In this document: piece by piece, positions 1-9,936 of the stretch | Layout of the letters: every line of letters begins with the position of its first letter | Position numbering within the stretch: the stretch's first letter is position 1 | Assembly: GCF_014649535.1 (NCBI RefSeq) | Contig: NZ_BMTF01000011.1 | Coordinates: 1 to 64,000, forward strand | From: Streptomyces gelaticus | Lineage (GTDB): Bacteria > Actinomycetota > Actinomycetes > Streptomycetales > Streptomycetaceae | Length of the DNA: 64,000 nucleotides | Reading direction: 5' to 3' | Notes under the pieces: model-generated | Told to the model about the DNA's origin: nothing | Seen by the model: the letters and a program-made list of their open reading frames with translations, nothing else | The model's database searches: none | Program-made: the position numbers and the translations under genes

Positions 1-340
1 GGGCTCTGACGCCGTAATCACACCAGCCACGGCACGATCATCTCACCCCTGACCAGTAGTTACGGGACAGCGCTTAGGCAAGTTGTTCGCGAACAGCCTG
101 TTCCCTTGCCACGTCCATGGCCTCCTGCCAGCGGACTACGTTGAGCAGAACCGAAAGGGCGTCCGTCAGTCGTGGGAGTCCTCTGGGACTTTTCTGGGAC
201 TTTCGGCCGCATCAACCGGCACAACCCTGAAACAGCCGAAAGACCATACGCGCAGGTCAGCCGCTTCCAACCACCAAAACCGGCAGGTCACAGGGCTGCC
301 TGGTCTCTTCCGGGACATCTGAGGGACCCAGCGCCGTAGT

Positions 341-396
341 GCCGTCGCACCCCCATCAACCTGCCGAAATGCAAGCAGGAAAGGAGGTGCGACGGC
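341..396 (+). promoter_or_regulatory. 11-bp perfect inverted repeat in operon leader
   Basis: GCCGTCGCACC (341-351) and its exact complement GGTGCGACGGC (386-396) flank a 34-nt spacer, about 160 bp before the start of the kinase-helicase gene. The right arm follows a Shine-Dalgarno-like AAAGGAG (381-386). It could be an RNA hairpin masking a leader initiation site or a DNA operator; the sequence alone does not decide. Confidence 0.4.
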
Positions 397-455
397 AACG
401 ACCCACGACTTCCCGCCCCCGCCGACCGTGTCCACGGACCACGACACATGAACAC

Positions 456-470
456 GTTGACGACGTCAAC
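456..470. promoter_or_regulatory. 15-bp palindrome, candidate operator
   Basis: GTTGACGACGTCAAC is a perfect dyad around a central A. It contains a TTGACG that could serve as a -35 element, so a bound repressor would cover the promoter. It lies 84 bp before the chosen start of the kinase-helicase gene. No matching -10 at 17-18 bp is convincing. Confidence 0.35.
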
Positions 471-553
471 GCGACTGTGCAGACCTCTCCGACAAGGCGA
501 AGGTGTACACTCCCTCTGCGGGATGTACGCAACAGGTGAACGGGGGAGGGCCA

Positions 554-3500
554 GTGAGCCTGGAGACGGTCGACGCGCGGTTCCGGATCACGGGAATCGT
601 GGGGCGCGGGAACATGGGGGAAGTACACCGGGCCGAAGACCTTCAGGCCGCCCCGGACTCCCCGCAGCGGGAGGTCGCGCTCAAGACCGTGCTGCGTGGC
701 CGGACCGGGATCGCCGTAGACACCTCGGGGTCCAACAAGGAGATCGACCGCTTCCGGCGCGAAGTGCGGATCATGCGCATGCTCTCCCAGGGCCACCCCA
801 ACCTCACCCGGCTGATCGACGGCGGTGTGGACGGGACGCCGGGCGGCAGTGGTCTGCCCTACCTCGCCATGGAGCTGCTGGACGGTCATCCGCTCGCGGA
901 CCTCATCGACGAAGAACCTCAACTCCCTGTCTCCTGGGCCGCCGCCGTCGGGGCGCAGATCGCCTCGGGTCTCGCCGCCGCGCACACGGCCGGGGTCGTC
1001 CACCGCGACCTGAAGCCCGCCAATGCGATGCTGACCCGTGACGGCACGGTCAAGATCCTCGACTTCGGCATGGGCTCGGTCGTCGACGATCCCGATCAGA
1101 CTCGGCTGACCAGCGCGGGCGTCAGCGTCGGTACGGCCCGCTACATGGCACCTGAGCAGTTCCGCGCCGAACGTGTCTCCGCCCTCGCCGACCTCTATGC
1201 GCTCGGCTGCATCCTGTACGAACTGCTGGTCGGTCAGCCGCCGTTCTCCGCCAGAACCCCGTACGAGCTGTCCGAGCAGCACCAGCACGAGCAGCCACCG
1301 CTGCTGACCCTGGTCCGCCCGGACCTGCCCGCCGGGCTGGTACGCCTCGTGGACCGTCTCCTGGAGAAGGACGCCGAGCTCCGGCCCGAGAACGCCGCTC
1401 TGGTCCGTGACGTGCTGGTCCCCCTCGCGCTCGCGCCGGACGACACCGCCGCCCTGCTGGCTCCGCACTGGCAGGTGATGGACCCGGTGGCGCGGCTGCG
1501 GGCTCTGCTGCCGGAGCGCACCCCGGCAGCACCCGCACCCGTGCCGCGCAGGCAGCCGCGCCTGCCCGAGACGATGGACGTCTTCGGCATCCATGCCGAC
1601 CTGATCGGCGAGTACGAGAACTTCACCCGGAGCGCGACGGTGTTCCGGGACGCCCGGATCGACGGCTTCGTCAAGGACGACCTGGCGGCGAAATCGCAGT
1701 GGCCGGACCCGTGGTTGTCGCTGAATCCGTTCTTCGCCGACGGCGGCCAGGTCACCGACCTCGTGCGGGACGGCGTGCTGCACGCCAGGTGTGCGGAGAT
1801 CTTCCAGGCGGGCAAGAAGGAGAACTCGCTCCGCCCGGACGGCCGTCCGCTCACCTTCCATCTCCACCAGCGGCAGGCGATCGAGGCCGCGCAGGCGGGC
1901 GACTCCTATGTGCTGACCACCGGCACCGGTTCCGGCAAGTCCCTGTCGTACATCGTCCCGATCGTGGACCACGTCCTGAAGGAACGTCAGGCGGCCGGCC
2001 CGGATGCCGGGGGCCGAGTGCGCGCGATCGTCGTGTATCCGATGAACGCCCTGGCCAACTCTCAGCTGATGGAGCTGGAGAAGTACCTGCGCCACGGTTT
2101 CGGAGCCGGTCGCGAGCCGGTCACCTTCGCCCGCTACACGGGTCAGGAGTCCGAGGAGCAGCGTCGGGAGCTGCGCAAGAACCCTCCGGACATCCTGCTG
2201 ACGAACTACGTGATGCTGGAGCTGATGCTGACCCGGCCGGACGACCGGTCCAGCCTGATCCGTATGGCCGACGGTCTGCAGTTCCTCGTCTTCGACGAGT
2301 TGCACACCTACCGGGGCAGGCAGGGCGCGGATGTGGCGTTCCTGATCCGCCGGGTCCGTGAGGCCTGCCGGGCCTCGGCGACCCTGCAGTGCATCGGCAC
2401 CTCGGCGACCATGTCCACCGAGGGCTCCTGGGAGGACCAGCAGCGCGAGGTGGCCAGGGTCGCCGGCCGGCTGTTCGGTACGACGGTGCTGCCGAAGCGG
2501 GTCATCGGCGAGACCCTCGTCCGGGCGACCGAGGAGACCGTGGAGACCGTGCCCGCCGAGCGACTGCGGGTACCCGCGGCGCCCCGCTCGTACGAGGCGC
2601 TGACGAAGGACTCGCTGGCCCGCTGGGTGGAGTCCCGGTTCGGTCTGGAGCGCGAGGAGGGTACGGGGCGGTTCCGCCGTTGCGCACCGGGCACCGTCGA
2701 GGACGCGGCGGCCGAGCTGGCCGCAGAGTCCGGGGTGGCCGAGGAGAGCGTGCGCGAGGCGATCCGTACGACCCTGGAGGCGGGTGCGCAGGCGAAGCAT
2801 CCGGTGACGGAGCGGCCGCTGTTCGCCTTCCGGCTGCACCAGTTCCTCTCCAAGGGCGACACCGTCTACACCACGCTGGAGGACCCGCTCACCCGGCCGC
2901 TCACCCGCACCTACCAGCTGGAGCAGCCGGACAGCGACGGCAAGCCGCTGTTCCCGCTGGCTTTCTGCCGTGAGTGCGGCCAGGAGTACCTGACCGTCTG
3001 GCGCTCCGAGGAGAGCGGCGCGTACCGGTACGAGCCGCGGCGGGACACCTCCGCGTCGGGTGGCCGCGACGGCGAGGGCTACCTGTACCTGGGCATGCCC
3101 GGGGAGGACTACGAGTGGCCGACGGATCCGCAGAGCGCCGTGGACGACAGGCGGTTGCCGGAGTCCTGGCTGGAGCCGGACGCGCAGGGCATGACCGTCG
3201 TCAAGAAGTCCTACCGGCCCCGGGTGCCCAAGCGCGTCGTCGTGGACGCGTTCGGGAACGAGTCGGGCGAGGGGCTGGTGGCGGCGTTCGTCCCGGCGCC
3301 GTTCCTGTTCTGCGTGCACTGTCAGGTCTCCTACGAGCAGACCCGCGGCCGGGACTTCGCCAAGCTGGCCACCCTGGACCAGGAGGGGCGTTCCTCGGCC
3401 ACCTCCCTGATCTCCGCGTCGATCGTGAAGTCCCTGCGCGCGGTGCCCGAGGAGAGCCTGGGCAAGGAGGCGCGCAAGCTCCTCACCTTCGTCGACAACC

Positions 3501-6500
3501 GGCAGGACGCGTCCCTCCAGGCCGGTCACTTCAACGACTTCGCGCAGGTGACCCAGTTGCGCGGCGCGCTGTACCAGGCTGCGGCGCGGGCGGGCGAGGA
3601 AGGGCTGCGCCACGACGACCTCGCCGAGGCGGTGACCGGGGTGATGGGGTTGTCGCCCCGCGAGTACGCCGGGGGCACCTCCCTCGCCCCCTCCATGGAA
3701 CGCCGTGCGACGAAGGCCTTCCGCGATGTCGTGGGGTACCGGCTCTACCGGGACCTGGAACGCGGCTGGCGCATCACCATGCCCAACCTCGAACAGACGG
3801 GGCTGCTGCGGATCGACTACGAGGACCTGGACTGGATCGCCGCCCAGCCGGACCGCTGGCAGTCCACGCACGCCGTGCTGCGCGACACCGACCCCGCCCT
3901 GCGCGAGGAGGTCGCCCGCACGCTGCTCGACCACATGCGGCGGGCCCTCGCCATCGATGTCCAGTACTTCCGCGACGACTTCGACACCCTGCAGCGGGCG
4001 AGCGAGGAACGCCTCGTCGGGCCGTGGGTCCTGAGCGAGAACGACAAGCCCACCGTCGGCACCGCCTACCCGTACGGTTCGAGGCCGGGCATGGAGCGCT
4101 CCGCGCTGTTCCTGTCGGCCCGCGGCAAGTTCGGCAAGTACCTCCGGCGGAACATGCCCGAGCTGCGTGCTCTGTCGCTGGACGACGTCCAGGGCGTCAT
4201 CGGGGACCTGCTGAAGGTGCTGCTGGAGGCGGAGTTGGTGCGTGAGGTGGAGGCGGCCCCCGAGCACTCCGGTCCCGCCTTCCGCCGTCGGGCGGCCGAG
4301 AAGCGCATCGGTTACCGGGTGTCGGCCGCAGCCCTGGTCTGGCGGGCCGGGGACGGTGAGCGGGGTGCGGTCGATCCGCTGGCGCGCACGTACAGCAGTG
4401 GTGAGGGCCCGCGCGTCAACCCGTTCTTCCGCGACCTGTACCGGACTGCGGCGGCCGAGCTGGCCGGACTGTTCGCCCGGGAACACACCGCGCAGGTCAC
4501 CCCGGAGGACCGGCTGGAGCGCGAGCGGCAGTTCCGGCAGGCCGAACTGCCCCTGCTGTACTGCTCTCCGACGATGGAGCTGGGCGTGGACATCTCCTCG
4601 CTCAACGCCGTGCTGATGCGCAATGTGCCACCGACCCCGGCGAACTACGCCCAGCGCTCGGGCCGGGCCGGCCGTTCCGGCCAGCCCGCGCTGGTGACCA
4701 CGTACTGCGCCACGGGCAACAGCCACGACCAGTACTACTTCCGCCGCTCCCAGGACATGGTGTCCGGGCAGGTGGCGCCCCCGCGTCTGGACCTCGCCAA
4801 CGAGGATCTGGTCCGCTCCCATCTCCAGGGCATCTGGCTGGCGGAGACCGGGATGAAGCTGGGCATCGCGATCCCGGACGTCGTCGACGTGGCCTACGAC
4901 CCCGACGACAGCGACCGCCCCGATCCGCGGATGCCGCTGCCGCTGCTCCCCCACATCCGCGATCTGTCCCTGGACGAAGGCGCGCGCCGACGCGCGGTCG
5001 CCGCCGCCCGTACCGTCCTCGCCCCGCTCATCGCGGACTTCGCGGCCACCACCTGGTGGTACGACGAGTGGATCGAGGACCGGATCGATCGGGCGCCGCA
5101 CTGGTTCGACGAGTCCTTCGAGCGGTGGCGCGAGCTGTTCCGGGCTTCCGTCGTCGACCAGTACGAGCAGAACAAGCGGGTCGTCGACCACACGCTCTCG
5201 CAGGGCGAGCAGAGCCGGGCACGCACCCGGCGCCGCGAGGCCGAGACCCAGACGAACCTGCTGCTGAACCGCTCGTCCGACAGCAAGTCGGTGATGAGCG
5301 ACTTCAATCCGTACCGCTATCTGGCGTCCGAGGGGTTCCTGCCCGGCTACAGCTTCCCGCGGCTTCCGCTGGCCGCCTACATCCCGCGTTCCGGCAACCG
5401 CCGCAACGCCGACGGCGACTATCTGCAGCGTCCCCGGTTCCTCGCGATCCGGGAGTTCGGCCCCGGCGCGCTCATCTACCACGAGGGCGCCCGCTACCAG
5501 GTCACCCGTGTCCAGCTGCCGCCGGACGCCTCGGGCGACCTGGCGACGGCGGAGGCGCAGCGCTGCGACGGCTGCGGTTACCACCACGTCGTCAAGCCCG
5601 GCGTGGACCTGTGCACGATGTGCGGGGAGAACCTGAGGAACAAGCGCACCGGCCTGCTCCAGCTGCACACCGTGTACACCACCCCGCGCGAGCGGATCTC
5701 CTCCGACGAGGAGGAGCGCCGCCGGGCCGGTTTCCGCCTGGAGACCTCGTACGCGTTCCAGGACCACGGCGCCCGCAAGGGACGCCTCACCTCGCACGTC
5801 ACCGACACCGACGGTGCACCGGTCCTCGACCTGGACTACGGCGACTCGGCGACCGTCCGCATCACCAACCTCGGCCGGGTCCGCGACAAGGAGAACGAGC
5901 CGGACGGCTACTGGCTCGATCTCGGCGACGGCCGCTGGCTCAACGACCGGGCCGCCGCGGACGCCATCGAGGGCACCGGCATGCCGGTGGTCGACGAGGA
6001 CGGCAACGAGAAGCGCCGCAAGAAGCGCGTCCTGCCCTATGTGGAGGACCGCCGCAACATCCTCGTGGTCACCCTGGACGAGCCGCAGCCCGAGCCGGTG
6101 GCGTGGTCGTTCCTGTACGCGCTGGAGCGGGGTATCGAGGCCGCGTTCGAGCTGGAGGACTCCGAGCTGACCGCCGAACTGCTGCCTCCGGACGACGGCC
6201 CGCGGCGTCGCATCCTGTTCACGGAGGCGGCCGAGGGCGGCGCCGGCGTGCTGCGGCGCATCCAGCACGACAAGGACGCCCTCGCCAGGGCCGCCCGTAC
6301 CGCCCTGGAGATCTGCCACTTCGACCCGGAGACGGGCGAGGACGAGGGCGGTCCGGCGGAGGGCGAGAAATGCGCCCGCGGCTGCTACGCCTGTCTGCTG
6401 ACCTACGCGAACCAGACGCACCACCGCAAGCTGAGCCGGTACAGCGCACAGCCACTGCTCGCGCGGCTGGCCACCGCCCGCACCGAGCGGGAGGACCGCG

Positions 6501-6919
6501 GCGAGTCCCGCAGCGAACGCTTCCGCAGGCTGGCCCCGGCAGCGAACAGCGACTGCGACACGCCCGCCAGGGCCGCGGAGCCCACGGCGCCCGCGCCGAC
6601 CCCGCTGGAGACGGATCTGGGGGCCCTCGTCGCGAGCGGCGACCTGCTCGGCTGGCTCAGGGCGAAGGGTTTCCGGCTGCCGGACGAGGTCAAGGTCCTC
6701 GTTCCGGAGGCAGGGGCCTGCCCGGATCTCGTCTTCCGTCTGGACGGTGCCAACCTCGCCGTGTTCGTCGACGTCCCCGGCCGGGCGGCCGATTCGACCC
6801 GCGACATCGAGGCCGGCTACCGCCTGGAGGAGGCCGGCTGGGACGTCCTGCGCTTCCCGACGGATGCGGACTGGGACGCCATCACCGAGCACAACCCCAC
6901 CTACTTCCACCTGCGTTGA
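554..6919 (+). CDS. Ser/Thr kinase fused to DEAD/DEAH helicase with DUF1998 (MZB) domain
   Basis: This 2121-aa protein appears to be the core of a phage-defence operon. Residues about 10-280 form a Hanks-type kinase: glycine loop GRGNMGE near 16, HRDLKPAN near 150, DFG near 170, APE near 199. Next is a superfamily-2 helicase: GTGSGKS near 455, DELH near 580, SAT near 616 and SGRAGRSG near 1370. CDGCG/CTMCG (about 1671-1690) looks like a zinc ribbon, and CARGCYACL (about 1940) is the DUF1998/MZB cysteine cluster seen in MrfA/YprA, DruE and DrmB. The last 80 residues look like a restriction-type nuclease fold (VFVDV, then an alternating helix-strand pattern). I chose GTG 554 because GGGGGAGGG lies 3-11 bp upstream and the kinase begins there; an in-frame ATG at 503 adds 17 poor residues. 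The kinase fusion is the unusual part. Helicase and kinase calls are firm; the defence role rests on family and neighbours. Confidence 0.85.
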   Translation: MSLETVDARFRITGIVGRGNMGEVHRAEDLQAAPDSPQREVALKTVLRGRTGIAVDTSGSNKEIDRFRREVRIMRMLSQGHPNLTRLIDGGVDGTPGGSGLPYLAMELLDGHPLADLIDEEPQLPVSWAAAVGAQIASGLAAAHTAGVVHRDLKPANAMLTRDGTVKILDFGMGSVVDDPDQTRLTSAGVSVGTARYMAPEQFRAERVSALADLYALGCILYELLVGQPPFSARTPYELSEQHQHEQPPLLTLVRPDLPAGLVRLVDRLLEKDAELRPENAALVRDVLVPLALAPDDTAALLAPHWQVMDPVARLRALLPERTPAAPAPVPRRQPRLPETMDVFGIHADLIGEYENFTRSATVFRDARIDGFVKDDLAAKSQWPDPWLSLNPFFADGGQVTDLVRDGVLHARCAEIFQAGKKENSLRPDGRPLTFHLHQRQAIEAAQAGDSYVLTTGTGSGKSLSYIVPIVDHVLKERQAAGPDAGGRVRAIVVYPMNALANSQLMELEKYLRHGFGAGREPVTFARYTGQESEEQRRELRKNPPDILLTNYVMLELMLTRPDDRSSLIRMADGLQFLVFDELHTYRGRQGADVAFLIRRVREACRASATLQCIGTSATMSTEGSWEDQQREVARVAGRLFGTTVLPKRVIGETLVRATEETVETVPAERLRVPAAPRSYEALTKDSLARWVESRFGLEREEGTGRFRRCAPGTVEDAAAELAAESGVAEESVREAIRTTLEAGAQAKHPVTERPLFAFRLHQFLSKGDTVYTTLEDPLTRPLTRTYQLEQPDSDGKPLFPLAFCRECGQEYLTVWRSEESGAYRYEPRRDTSASGGRDGEGYLYLGMPGEDYEWPTDPQSAVDDRRLPESWLEPDAQGMTVVKKSYRPRVPKRVVVDAFGNESGEGLVAAFVPAPFLFCVHCQVSYEQTRGRDFAKLATLDQEGRSSATSLISASIVKSLRAVPEESLGKEARKLLTFVDNRQDASLQAGHFNDFAQVTQLRGALYQAAARAGEEGLRHDDLAEAVTGVMGLSPREYAGGTSLAPSMERRATKAFRDVVGYRLYRDLERGWRITMPNLEQTGLLRIDYEDLDWIAAQPDRWQSTHAVLRDTDPALREEVARTLLDHMRRALAIDVQYFRDDFDTLQRASEERLVGPWVLSENDKPTVGTAYPYGSRPGMERSALFLSARGKFGKYLRRNMPELRALSLDDVQGVIGDLLKVLLEAELVREVEAAPEHSGPAFRRRAAEKRIGYRVSAAALVWRAGDGERGAVDPLARTYSSGEGPRVNPFFRDLYRTAAAELAGLFAREHTAQVTPEDRLERERQFRQAELPLLYCSPTMELGVDISSLNAVLMRNVPPTPANYAQRSGRAGRSGQPALVTTYCATGNSHDQYYFRRSQDMVSGQVAPPRLDLANEDLVRSHLQGIWLAETGMKLGIAIPDVVDVAYDPDDSDRPDPRMPLPLLPHIRDLSLDEGARRRAVAAARTVLAPLIADFAATTWWYDEWIEDRIDRAPHWFDESFERWRELFRASVVDQYEQNKRVVDHTLSQGEQSRARTRRREAETQTNLLLNRSSDSKSVMSDFNPYRYLASEGFLPGYSFPRLPLAAYIPRSGNRRNADGDYLQRPRFLAIREFGPGALIYHEGARYQVTRVQLPPDASGDLATAEAQRCDGCGYHHVVKPGVDLCTMCGENLRNKRTGLLQLHTVYTTPRERISSDEEERRRAGFRLETSYAFQDHGARKGRLTSHVTDTDGAPVLDLDYGDSATVRITNLGRVRDKENEPDGYWLDLGDGRWLNDRAAADAIEGTGMPVVDEDGNEKRRKKRVLPYVEDRRNILVVTLDEPQPEPVAWSFLYALERGIEAAFELEDSELTAELLPPDDGPRRRILFTEAAEGGAGVLRRIQHDKDALARAARTALEICHFDPETGEDEGGPAEGEKCARGCYACLLTYANQTHHRKLSRYSAQPLLARLATARTEREDRGESRSERFRRLAPAANSDCDTPARAAEPTAPAPTPLETDLGALVASGDLLGWLRAKGFRLPDEVKVLVPEAGACPDLVFRLDGANLAVFVDVPGRAADSTRDIEAGYRLEEAGWDVLRFPTDADWDAITEHNPTYFHLR

Positions 6920-6975
6920 TCACCTCGCCCCCTGCTCGCCTCACTCCCGCTCGATCCAAGGAACTGGGACATCTC

Positions 6976-9936
6976 ATGAGCCTCACGTACACAGCCGGCT
7001 CCCTGGTCGCCGCCCGTGGCCGGGAATGGGTGGTGCTGCCCGAGAGCGCCCCCGACATGCTGGTGCTGCGCCCCCTGGGCGGGAGCGAGGACGACATCGC
7101 GGCCGTCTTCCCCTCCTTCGAGGAGGTGCGCCCGGCCGAATTCGCGGCACCGGGCCCGGACGACCTGGGTGACCAGCGGTCCGCCGGTCTGCTGCGCACG
7201 GCGCTCCGTATCGGCTTCCGTTCGGGCGCGGGCCCGTTCCGCTCGCTGGCCTCGATCGCCGTGGAGCCGAGGGCCTATCAGCTGGTCCCGCTGCTGATGG
7301 CGCTGCGGCAGCGCACCGTGCGGCTGCTGATCTCGGACGACGTCGGCATCGGCAAGACGGTCGAGGCCGGTCTGATCGCCAAGGAGCTGCTCGCGCAGGG
7401 CGAGGCGGCCCGGCTGGCGGTGCTGTGTTCCCCGGCGCTGGCCGAGCAGTGGCAGTCGGAGCTGCGGGAGAAGTTCGCCATCGACGCCGAACTGGTCCTG
7501 GCCTCCACGGTGTCGCGCCTGGAACGCGGCCTGGAGCTGGGCCAGTCCCTGTTCGACAAGCACCCGTACACGATCATCTCGACGGACTTCATCAAGTCGA
7601 CCCGGCACCGCGAGGACTTCGTACGGAACTGCCCCGACCTGGTGATCGTCGACGAGGCCCACTCCTGCGTGGCCGCCGACGACACCACTCAGGGCTCCGC
7701 CTCCCACGCCAACCAGCTCCGTTACGAGCTGCTGCGCAAGGTCTCCGCCGACATGGGCCGGCATCTGCTGCTGCTGACCGCGACCCCGCACTCCGGCAAG
7801 GAGTCCGCGTTCCGCAACCTGCTCGGCCTGGTGCGGCCCGAACTCGCGACGCTGGACCTGGAGTCCCCCGCGGGACGGGCAAGGCTCGCCGAGCACTTCG
7901 TGGCCCGCAAGCGCGCCGACGTACGCAATTACCTCACCAAGGAGGACGGGCTCGCCGACGATTCCCTGGCCGAGCGGACCGCCTTCCCGTCCGACCGCTG
8001 GACGAAGGACGAGCCGTACAAGCTGGCGCCCGCCTACCGGGCGCTGCTCGACGACGCCATCGCGTACGCCCGTGACCGTGTCGCGACCGCCGGCGAGCAG
8101 GGCAGGCGGGAGGCGCGGATCGCCTGGTGGTCGGTGATCGCGCTGCTGCGCTCGATGGTGTCCTCGCCCGCGGCCGCCGCGCAGACCCTGAAGACCCGCT
8201 CCGAGTCCGCCGCCGCCCGCACCGCGCAGGAGGCGGACGCGCTGGGCTTCCCGGTGGCCGCCGATTCCGCCGACAACGACCGGCTCGAAGGCATGGACGT
8301 CGCGCCGGGCGCCGCCGAGTCGGAGGAGGCGGGTGCCCGGCTGCTCGAACTCTCGCAGCGGGCCGCCGAACTCGTCGGCCCCGCCGGGGACGCGAAACTG
8401 AAGGCGCTCACCCGGCATCTGAAGAGCCTGATCGCCGACGGCTACCACCCGATCGTCTTCTGCCGCTACATCCCCACCGCCGAGTACCTCGCCACACAGC
8501 TGGAGGGCAAGCTCGGCAAGAAGACGAAGATCGCCGCGGTGACCGGCACCCTCTCCCCGCAGCAGCGCCTGGAGCGCATCGAGCAGCTCGCCGCCGAAAC
8601 CGCCGAGGAGGCCGGTGACCCGGCCGTCCGCCGCGTCCTGATCGCCACCGACTGCCTCTCCGAAGGCGTCAACCTCCAGCACCACTTCGACGCCGTCGTC
8701 CACTACGACCTGGCCTGGAACCCCACTCGCCACGACCAGCGCGAGGGCCGGGTCGACCGCTACGGACAGAAGCGCGACCAGGTCCGTGTCATCACCATGT
8801 TCGGTGAGGACAACGGCATCGACGGCAAGGTCCTGGAAGTGCTGTTCATGAAGCACCGGCAGATCATGAAGGACCTGGGCATCTCCGTCTCCGTCCCCGA
8901 CGAGACCGCCTCCGGCGTCACCGACGCGGTGGTGGAGTGGCTGCTGCTGCACGGGCGGCAAGGCAGCCAGGAGAGCCTGTTCGAACTGGACGGCCACCAG
9001 GAGTCGTTCGACCGCATCGAGCGCGAGTGGAACTCGGCCGCCGAACGCGAGAAGACGTCCCGCTCCAAGTACGCCCAGCGCGCGATCCACCCGGAGGAGG
9101 TGGCGCGCGAGGTCGCCGCCGTACGGGCCGCGCTCGGCGGCGCGGAGGAGGTCCGCGACTTCGCCCTGGAGGCGCTGGGCGGCCTGGACACGCTGGTCCG
9201 TGACCCGCGTGACGGCAGCGGCGACTTCACGGCCCAGCCCGGTGGCGCCCCGGCCGGCCTGCGCGACGCGCTCGCCGCCACGCTCGGCGGACGGCTCGTC
9301 GAGGAGGACCGGGAGATCCCCTTCCGCGCCACGCCCGCGATCGCGCGCGGCGAGGCCGCCCTGGTGCGCACCGACCCGGTGATCGGCGCCATCGCCTCGT
9401 ACCTCCTGGACTCGGCACTCGACGCGCAGACCCCCGGCCCCCGGCCGGCCCGCCGCTGCGGCGTCGTCACCACGGACGCGGTCACCGTACGCACCACGCT
9501 CCTGCTGGTCCGCTACCGCTTCCACCTCACGCTCCCGTCCCGCAACGGCGAACGGCAGCTGGTCGCCGAGGACGCCCGTCTGCTCGCGTACGAGGGGATG
9601 CCGTCGCGCGCCCGCTGGCTGGACGACGACGCGACCGCCGCCCTCCTCGCGGCCCGCGCCACCGCCAACACCCATGAGCAGCTGGTCCGCAACCAGATCG
9701 CCAAGGACCTGAACGGCCTGCCGGACCTCGCCGCGCACCTCACCGAGTACGGCACCCGTCTGGCCGCCGAACTCGACGCCTCGCACCGCCGGGTCCGCAA
9801 GGCGAACGAGGAGATCGTCCGCGGCCTGAAGGTCGTCCCGCAGGAGCCCGCCGACGTCCTCGGCGTCTACGTCTACCTGCCGCAGCAGCCCGCCCCCGCC
9901 GCGTCCGCCTCTACCGTGTCCGGAGCCGAAGCCTGA
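6976..9936 (+). CDS. SNF2-family helicase, DISARM DrmD-like
   Basis: This 986-aa superfamily-2 translocase has its ATP-binding loop as DDVGIGKTVEAG near residue 121, DEAH near 226, TATPHSGK near 269, a GTLSPQQR segment near 522, SEGVNLQ near 560 and the motif VI arginines in QREGRVDRYGQ near 588. The order and spacing match the SNF2-like helicases called DrmD in class 1 DISARM, which work with a methylase to act on incoming phage DNA. It starts 56 bp after the kinase-helicase gene. Its stop overlaps the methylase start as TGATG, so the genes are probably co-transcribed and translationally coupled. The long C-terminal part (about 650-986) has no motif I can name. Other SNF2/HepA-like helicases are possible, but the neighbours favour DrmD. 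Confidence 0.82.
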   Translation: MSLTYTAGSLVAARGREWVVLPESAPDMLVLRPLGGSEDDIAAVFPSFEEVRPAEFAAPGPDDLGDQRSAGLLRTALRIGFRSGAGPFRSLASIAVEPRAYQLVPLLMALRQRTVRLLISDDVGIGKTVEAGLIAKELLAQGEAARLAVLCSPALAEQWQSELREKFAIDAELVLASTVSRLERGLELGQSLFDKHPYTIISTDFIKSTRHREDFVRNCPDLVIVDEAHSCVAADDTTQGSASHANQLRYELLRKVSADMGRHLLLLTATPHSGKESAFRNLLGLVRPELATLDLESPAGRARLAEHFVARKRADVRNYLTKEDGLADDSLAERTAFPSDRWTKDEPYKLAPAYRALLDDAIAYARDRVATAGEQGRREARIAWWSVIALLRSMVSSPAAAAQTLKTRSESAAARTAQEADALGFPVAADSADNDRLEGMDVAPGAAESEEAGARLLELSQRAAELVGPAGDAKLKALTRHLKSLIADGYHPIVFCRYIPTAEYLATQLEGKLGKKTKIAAVTGTLSPQQRLERIEQLAAETAEEAGDPAVRRVLIATDCLSEGVNLQHHFDAVVHYDLAWNPTRHDQREGRVDRYGQKRDQVRVITMFGEDNGIDGKVLEVLFMKHRQIMKDLGISVSVPDETASGVTDAVVEWLLLHGRQGSQESLFELDGHQESFDRIEREWNSAAEREKTSRSKYAQRAIHPEEVAREVAAVRAALGGAEEVRDFALEALGGLDTLVRDPRDGSGDFTAQPGGAPAGLRDALAATLGGRLVEEDREIPFRATPAIARGEAALVRTDPVIGAIASYLLDSALDAQTPGPRPARRCGVVTTDAVTVRTTLLLVRYRFHLTLPSRNGERQLVAEDARLLAYEGMPSRARWLDDDATAALLAARATANTHEQLVRNQIAKDLNGLPDLAAHLTEYGTRLAAELDASHRRVRKANEEIVRGLKVVPQEPADVLGVYVYLPQQPAPAASASTVSGAEA

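Larger units (their letters stand above)
1..553. other. Leader region of the defence operon, no convincing gene
   Basis: I see no gene I can support here. It holds a 12-bp perfect palindrome (TGTTCGCGAACA, 84-95), an 11-bp tandem duplication (TCTGGGACTTT at 182-192 and 193-203), an 11-bp inverted repeat at 341-351/386-396, and a 15-bp palindrome at 456-470. A short open frame from 339 has a purine-rich tract but no recognisable product. The region is probably the promoter and leader of the kinase-helicase operon that starts at 554. Confidence 0.5.

Noticed and set aside
84..95. TGTTCGCGAACA palindrome as an SOS/LexA box
   Set aside because: The actinomycete LexA site is GAAC-N4-GTTC; here the half-sites are in the opposite order.
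356..6910. 2184-codon open frame on the minus strand opposite the kinase-helicase gene
   Set aside because: It mirrors the high-GC codon bias of the real gene; the translation is Arg/Gly/Val/Leu-rich with no domain, whereas the plus strand shows ordered kinase and helicase motifs.
6901..9786. Long minus-strand frames opposite the DrmD-like helicase (and similarly 9873-12737)
   Set aside because: Antisense shadows of GC-rich genes; no motifs, and the sense strand has full helicase and methylase motifs.
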